64,000 bases of DNA from an uncultured Roseburia sp. (GTDB lineage Bacteria > Bacillota > Clostridia > Lachnospirales > Lachnospiraceae), in assembly GCA_945787015.1 (NCBI GenBank), contig CALZGM010000010.1, forward strand, positions 37,375 to 101,374. Reading direction: 5' to 3'. This document shows, piece after piece, positions 60,774 through 64,000 of the stretch. The notes below the pieces were generated by a model. That model was not told the DNA's origin. It did not search any database and saw only the letters and a program-made list of their open reading frames with translations. Made by a program: the position numbers and the translations under genes. Within the stretch, counting starts at the first letter, position 1. Each line of letters begins with the position of its first letter.

Positions 60774-61880
60774 ATGGCTGGCTCTACATTTGGAACAATT
60801 TTTAAAATCACAACCTGGGGCGAATCACATGGCGCAGGTTTAGGTGTCGTTATTGATGGCTGTCCTGCAGGCTTATACTTATGTGAAGAAGATATTCAGG
60901 AATTTTTAAATCGAAGAAAACCTGGGCAATCCCATTTTTCCACCCCTCGTAAAGAAGGCGATACGGTACAGATTCTCTCCGGAGTCTTTGAAGGGAAAAC
61001 AACCGGTACTCCAATTTCCTTAGTTGTATATAATGAGAACCAGCGTTCTAAGGATTATAGCGAAATCGCTTCCTACTTCCGCCCGGGACATGCCGATTAT
61101 ACCTTTGATATGAAATATGGTTTTCGTGACTACCGCGGTGGCGGACGCTCTTCCGGTCGCGAGACCATTGGGCGCGTAGCTGCCGGTGCTATTGCTGTTA
61201 AAATATTAAATCTACTTGGCATTACATTTACTACTTACACCAAGTCTATCGGACCGGTTAGCTACAATCCAGCTTGCTTTGATGCAACCCAGATTTTTCA
61301 AAATGCGCTTTATATGCCGGATGCTGAAGCCGCGTCAAATGCTTCTGCTTACCTGGAAGCCTGCATGGCTGACCATGATTCCGCAGGCGGTGTCATTGAA
61401 TGTATCATCTCCGGTATGCCGGTTGGCATTGGCGATCCGGTTTTTGAAAAGTTAGATGCAAATCTCGCGAAAGCAATTTTCTCTATCGGAGCTGTGAAAG
61501 GATTTGAAATCGGAGATGGATTTGAAGCCGCAAAAGCCACCGGCAAGACAAATAACGATGCTTTTCGCTTAAATGAACTTGGGCACATTGAAAAAGCTAC
61601 CAATCATGCAGGCGGCATTTTAGGCGGTATGAGTGACGGAAGTGACATTATCTTACGTGCTTCTATCAAACCAACACCTTCGATTGCAAGTTCGCAGCAC
61701 ACCGTCAATAAAGCCGAGGAAGAAATCGACATTAACATCCATGGCCGTCACGATCCTGTTATCGTACCTCGTGCCGTTGTTGTCGTAGAAGCCATGGCGG
61801 CGCTTACGATTGTCGATGCATTGTTTGTCAATATGAGTGCCAGGATGGATTCTGTGAAATCCTTTTATGATGAACTCTAA
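60774..61880 (+). CDS. aroC: Chorismate synthase
   Basis: A 368-residue FMN-dependent enzyme converting EPSP to chorismate. The N terminus FGTIFKITTWGESHGAGLGVVIDGCPAG (in pieces) is the first family signature. YRGGGRSSGRETIGRVAAGA and the His in NHAGGILGGMSDG, then GRHDPVIVPRAVVVVEAM, complete the active site. It is divergent from aroA, its pathway predecessor. GAAAGGAACATACACC precedes the ATG. Confidence 0.97.
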   Translation: MAGSTFGTIFKITTWGESHGAGLGVVIDGCPAGLYLCEEDIQEFLNRRKPGQSHFSTPRKEGDTVQILSGVFEGKTTGTPISLVVYNENQRSKDYSEIASYFRPGHADYTFDMKYGFRDYRGGGRSSGRETIGRVAAGAIAVKILNLLGITFTTYTKSIGPVSYNPACFDATQIFQNALYMPDAEAASNASAYLEACMADHDSAGGVIECIISGMPVGIGDPVFEKLDANLAKAIFSIGAVKGFEIGDGFEAAKATGKTNNDAFRLNELGHIEKATNHAGGILGGMSDGSDIILRASIKPTPSIASSQHTVNKAEEEIDINIHGRHDPVIVPRAVVVVEAMAALTIVDALFVNMSARMDSVKSFYDEL

Positions 61881-61892
61881 TTCATGACAACA

Positions 61893-61936
61893 GAAATGGG
61901 AATGTCCACTACTTTTTAGTCGACACTCCCATTTCC
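61893..61936. terminator. Hairpin between convergent aroC and anti-sigma genes
   Basis: GAAATGGGAATGTC (61893-61906) pairs with GACACTCCCATTTC (61922-61935) with one mismatch. It can serve both transcripts, although T-runs are short. Confidence 0.65.
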
Positions 61937-61942
61937 TACGTT

Positions 61943-63061
61943 TTACCAGATATTAATCCATGCATCTACGATATATGCATAGGAAATTTCACCTTTATCT
62001 AATAGCTTTAAAATTGTTTGTGGGCTGGCTTTTACATAACAGCCATAAGTATATACTCCATTTTTCTTCACATAATCAAGCACTTCTGCATAATAATTGT
62101 CCTTAATTATATCAATATCCCTATCTTCTGTTTGACAATCAGCCATATATTGAAGTAGTGATTTAAAATGCTGTTCATAGTCCTCTGCGGTTATCTCACC
62201 TTCATATTTCATTTGAAACAACGGATATTCATCGTTGATTCCTTCCCGATCAATTCCTCCGGTCCAGGGTTCTATTCCACATAAAGGCATCTGTTGTGTA
62301 TCATTTGGAGCATTGCGAATGCCTATCCAGCAAACCTGACCATTTTTCATGTCCAAATTAAATTTTATCAATTCTTCCATATTAAGGTCCTCCGGAAAGG
62401 ATACAGCTGCATAAACCTGAACATATTCCGGTAATTCCTGAAGCTTTTTGTAAGTCCTGTTTTTCTTATATTCATCTACCATATAATATGGATAAGTACC
62501 ACGCTCAAAAATATTAACAGGATTTGTGTCTAATTCTAATTCATCCGGAATGAATAATTCATTTTTTACAAGAGTTGCGGATGCATAGTTTGTATCTCCA
62601 AATCTTACATTATCAAAATATTGTATTGACAAATCATAGGAAGCAAAGCCTGTATGCTTCGCAGTTACATTCTTAATTGTCTGCCCTGCAACAAACAGTT
62701 CATTATATGCTGCAAGCATCAACTCCAAATCATTAGAATACGCACAGTCAAAAGTATTCTCTTGCGGATTCCAATATCGTTTTTCCAATGCCGGAATCAC
62801 AGCATAAATGGTTCCGAATATAACTGTAACAGAAAGAAGCAAGCTAAATAAAATAATCGTCACATTCCGACGAAATAGGCTCTTACGAAGTTTTTTCATT
62901 TCCGTGGCAGGTGCCTCTTCATTCTCCATTTCCTTCTCCCACTGCTCATCCAGATATTCAGATATTAATTGACTCTTTTCTATTTCCTGTTCGACGTACG
63001 CTCTTTCTTCTTCACTCGCATTTCCCAATCGATAATGCTCCATTGCTTCTCTAAATGTCAT
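61943..63061 (-). CDS. Anti-sigma factor, single membrane span
   Basis: A 372-residue membrane protein. The cytoplasmic N-terminal part (to about 65) is acidic and helical and would bind the sigma factor. One membrane helix follows (about 68-92, VTIILFSLLLSVTVIFGTIYAV in part), then a large external domain resembling the sigma-factor-regulator C-terminal family. It overlaps the sigma gene by 11 nt, the usual sign of a cognate pair. The sensed signal is unknown; cell-envelope stress is likely. Confidence 0.86.
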   Translation of the reverse strand: MTFREAMEHYRLGNASEEERAYVEQEIEKSQLISEYLDEQWEKEMENEEAPATEMKKLRKSLFRRNVTIILFSLLLSVTVIFGTIYAVIPALEKRYWNPQENTFDCAYSNDLELMLAAYNELFVAGQTIKNVTAKHTGFASYDLSIQYFDNVRFGDTNYASATLVKNELFIPDELELDTNPVNIFERGTYPYYMVDEYKKNRTYKKLQELPEYVQVYAAVSFPEDLNMEELIKFNLDMKNGQVCWIGIRNAPNDTQQMPLCGIEPWTGGIDREGINDEYPLFQMKYEGEITAEDYEQHFKSLLQYMADCQTEDRDIDIIKDNYYAEVLDYVKKNGVYTYGCYVKASPQTILKLLDKGEISYAYIVDAWINIW

Positions 63062-63596
63062 ATCCCTGTTCCTCCATTCTTAATTTTAGTGTTTGTCTAA
63101 GACGGGTCAGCCTTTGCCTAACCGCTACATAGCTTTTTCCCAGAAGTCTTGCAATTTCTTGCAATGGTATTCCCGAAAAATAATACATGGTGACAATTTC
63201 CCGGTCAGTTGGTGACAAGCTTCTCATTGCATTCCACAGACACAAGTTCCGCTCCTTTTTCAAATACTGCAGTTCCGGTGTATCCGTATCTGCCACATAA
63301 GGGATATCCTCATCTGATGTCAGACGTTTTTCTTTTCGCAGATAATCAATCCAAAGATTCTTGCAGACACGGAATAACCAGTATTGAAAGGATGGAATTT
63401 CATCCGGCAGACTCAAATACGCTTTTACAAATGCTTCCGCAACAAGATCTTCCGCCAATTCCTTCTTTCCGCACAATGCCAGACAATACAAATATGCCGA
63501 ATTGTAATAACGGCAGTATAGCGTTTGTAGAATATCATTTTCCGTAGCAATCCCTCCTTTCACTTTAGAAACGATTGAAGGACAAAAATGTGACAT
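63051..63596 (-). CDS. ECF-type RNA polymerase sigma factor
   Basis: A 181-residue sigma-70 family protein. Region 2 spans about residues 22-90 (YNSAYLYCLALCGKKELAEDLVAEAFVKAY, in pieces; FQYWLFRVCKNLWID). Region 4 spans about 125-175 (LSPTDREIVTMYYFSGIPLQEIA, RLLGKSYVAVRQRLTRLRQ). The ATG at 63596 has no clear ribosome site; a strong AAAGGAGGG lies inside the frame about 45 nt later but without an ATG, GTG or TTG start at proper distance. The true start is therefore uncertain by some 15-20 codons. It lies upstream of its anti-sigma gene. Confidence 0.87.
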   Translation of the reverse strand: MSHFCPSIVSKVKGGIATENDILQTLYCRYYNSAYLYCLALCGKKELAEDLVAEAFVKAYLSLPDEIPSFQYWLFRVCKNLWIDYLRKEKRLTSDEDIPYVADTDTPELQYLKKERNLCLWNAMRSLSPTDREIVTMYYFSGIPLQEIARLLGKSYVAVRQRLTRLRQTLKLRMEEQGYDI

Positions 63597-63610
63597 GATA
63601 GGTATTCAGT

Positions 63611-63904
63611 ACAGAATTTGGATTTATTGTTTCGTATATTGAGGAAGAAAGAAAGAGACTGGCTTTTTTCTATTCGGATGTCCACATATAAGAAGTTCTA
63701 TTATCCATATAGATATGTTACTTCATGTTTACGCGCCGCATCGTAGCGGAGTCCATTCCGCACGATGCTGAAAATGACATCGTGTCATTTTCGCGCTGTT
63801 TTATGAAATATGGATAAAGAACTTCTAATATGCTCCCAAACGAACAGAAAAATGCCAGTCTCTTTCTCTCTTCAATATACGTAACGATAAACCAAATTTT
63901 GCAG
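63611..63904. repeat. Fold-back (MITE-like) element with nested hairpins
   Basis: Two arms of about 100 nt (63611-63712 and 63806-63904) are imperfect inverse complements, sharing for example CGTATATTGA, GAAAGAGACTGGC and AGAAGTTCT. Inside are three more stems: TTCAT/ATGAA with GCGC/GCGC, GCATCGT/ACGATGC (63738-63767), and the perfect GAAAATGAC/GTCATTTTC (63770-63792). The whole folds as one long stem ending in a junction with two hairpins. No transposase is encoded. It fills the gap upstream of the sigma gene; I see nothing recognisable in 63905-64000. Confidence 0.7.
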
Positions 63905-64000
63905 CAAAATACTAGCATTTCCAAGACTTACGAAGCTTTTAAAGTTATATTTTGTTTCAGTAAATTATTTTCATAACGTAAATTTAAGAAAAAAGAGGAA

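Noticed and set aside
63718-63924. A 68-codon open frame on the minus strand
   Set aside because: It lies almost wholly within the fold-back element, has no ribosome site, and its composition follows the inverted repeats.

Overview
The window looks like chromosome of a low-GC Gram-positive gut anaerobe, most likely a Lachnospiraceae-type Clostridia. Pointers are the strong AGGAGG-like ribosome sites, TTGACA/TATAAT promoters, short U-rich terminators, the gene order protease-era-yqzL-recO-lipoprotein-glyS-ppdK, dimeric-type GlyRS, pyruvate phosphate dikinase, and a set of plant-glycan glycosidases. The family-level placement is an inference. No tRNA, rRNA, CRISPR array, complete insertion sequence or recognisable riboswitch was found.

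Layout. 1-6 kb: the start of a response regulator, a ferredoxin/ASKHA (DUF4445) protein, exonuclease III, MscL with a zinc ribbon, a short-chain dehydrogenase, and a Na/phosphate symporter behind an 11-bp-periodic Pho-box-like array. 6-17 kb: housekeeping (deoD, ppdK, glyS, a lipoprotein, recO, an unlisted 49-codon yqzL-like gene, era, an M16 protease). 17-19 kb: a DUF4143 ATPase and a sugar isomerase-like TIM barrel. 19-27 kb: a glycoside-use locus (GH1, HPr-like small protein, AraC regulator, SGNH hydrolase, GPH symporter, GH2). A 17-bp motif recurs at a fixed distance from two promoters there. 27-33 kb: three short-chain dehydrogenases in one operon, then a MATE exporter with its own two-component system, divergent from a TetR regulator. 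33-38 kb: a GH43-GH78 pair for arabinose/xylose- and rhamnose-containing glycans.

38-48 kb is an accessory stretch with clear decay: a broken Rpn nuclease, an orphan HicB antitoxin, a decapitated metallophosphatase beside its intact paralogue, a WYL/GyrI-like/ClbS-DfsB operon, a frameshifted DUF5107 gene, a second DUF4143 ATPase with repeated operator-like boxes, and an HTH-Uma2 protein preceded by a translationally coupled 23-codon reading frame and paired direct repeats.

48-64 kb returns to core metabolism: a cold-shock protein, then a long operon leuB-ilvD-ilvB-serC-serA-DUF1015-mscS for branched-chain amino acids and serine, yajC, tgt-aroA divergent from aroC, and an ECF sigma/anti-sigma pair. 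The window ends with an approximately 294-bp fold-back element immediately upstream of the sigma gene.

The most interesting unexplained signals are the shared 17-bp motif of the glycoside locus, the periodic boxes in both DUF4143 ATPase promoters, the leader frame and operator array of the HTH-Uma2 gene, and the terminal fold-back element. All coordinates, motifs and start choices were read by eye; no database search was run.
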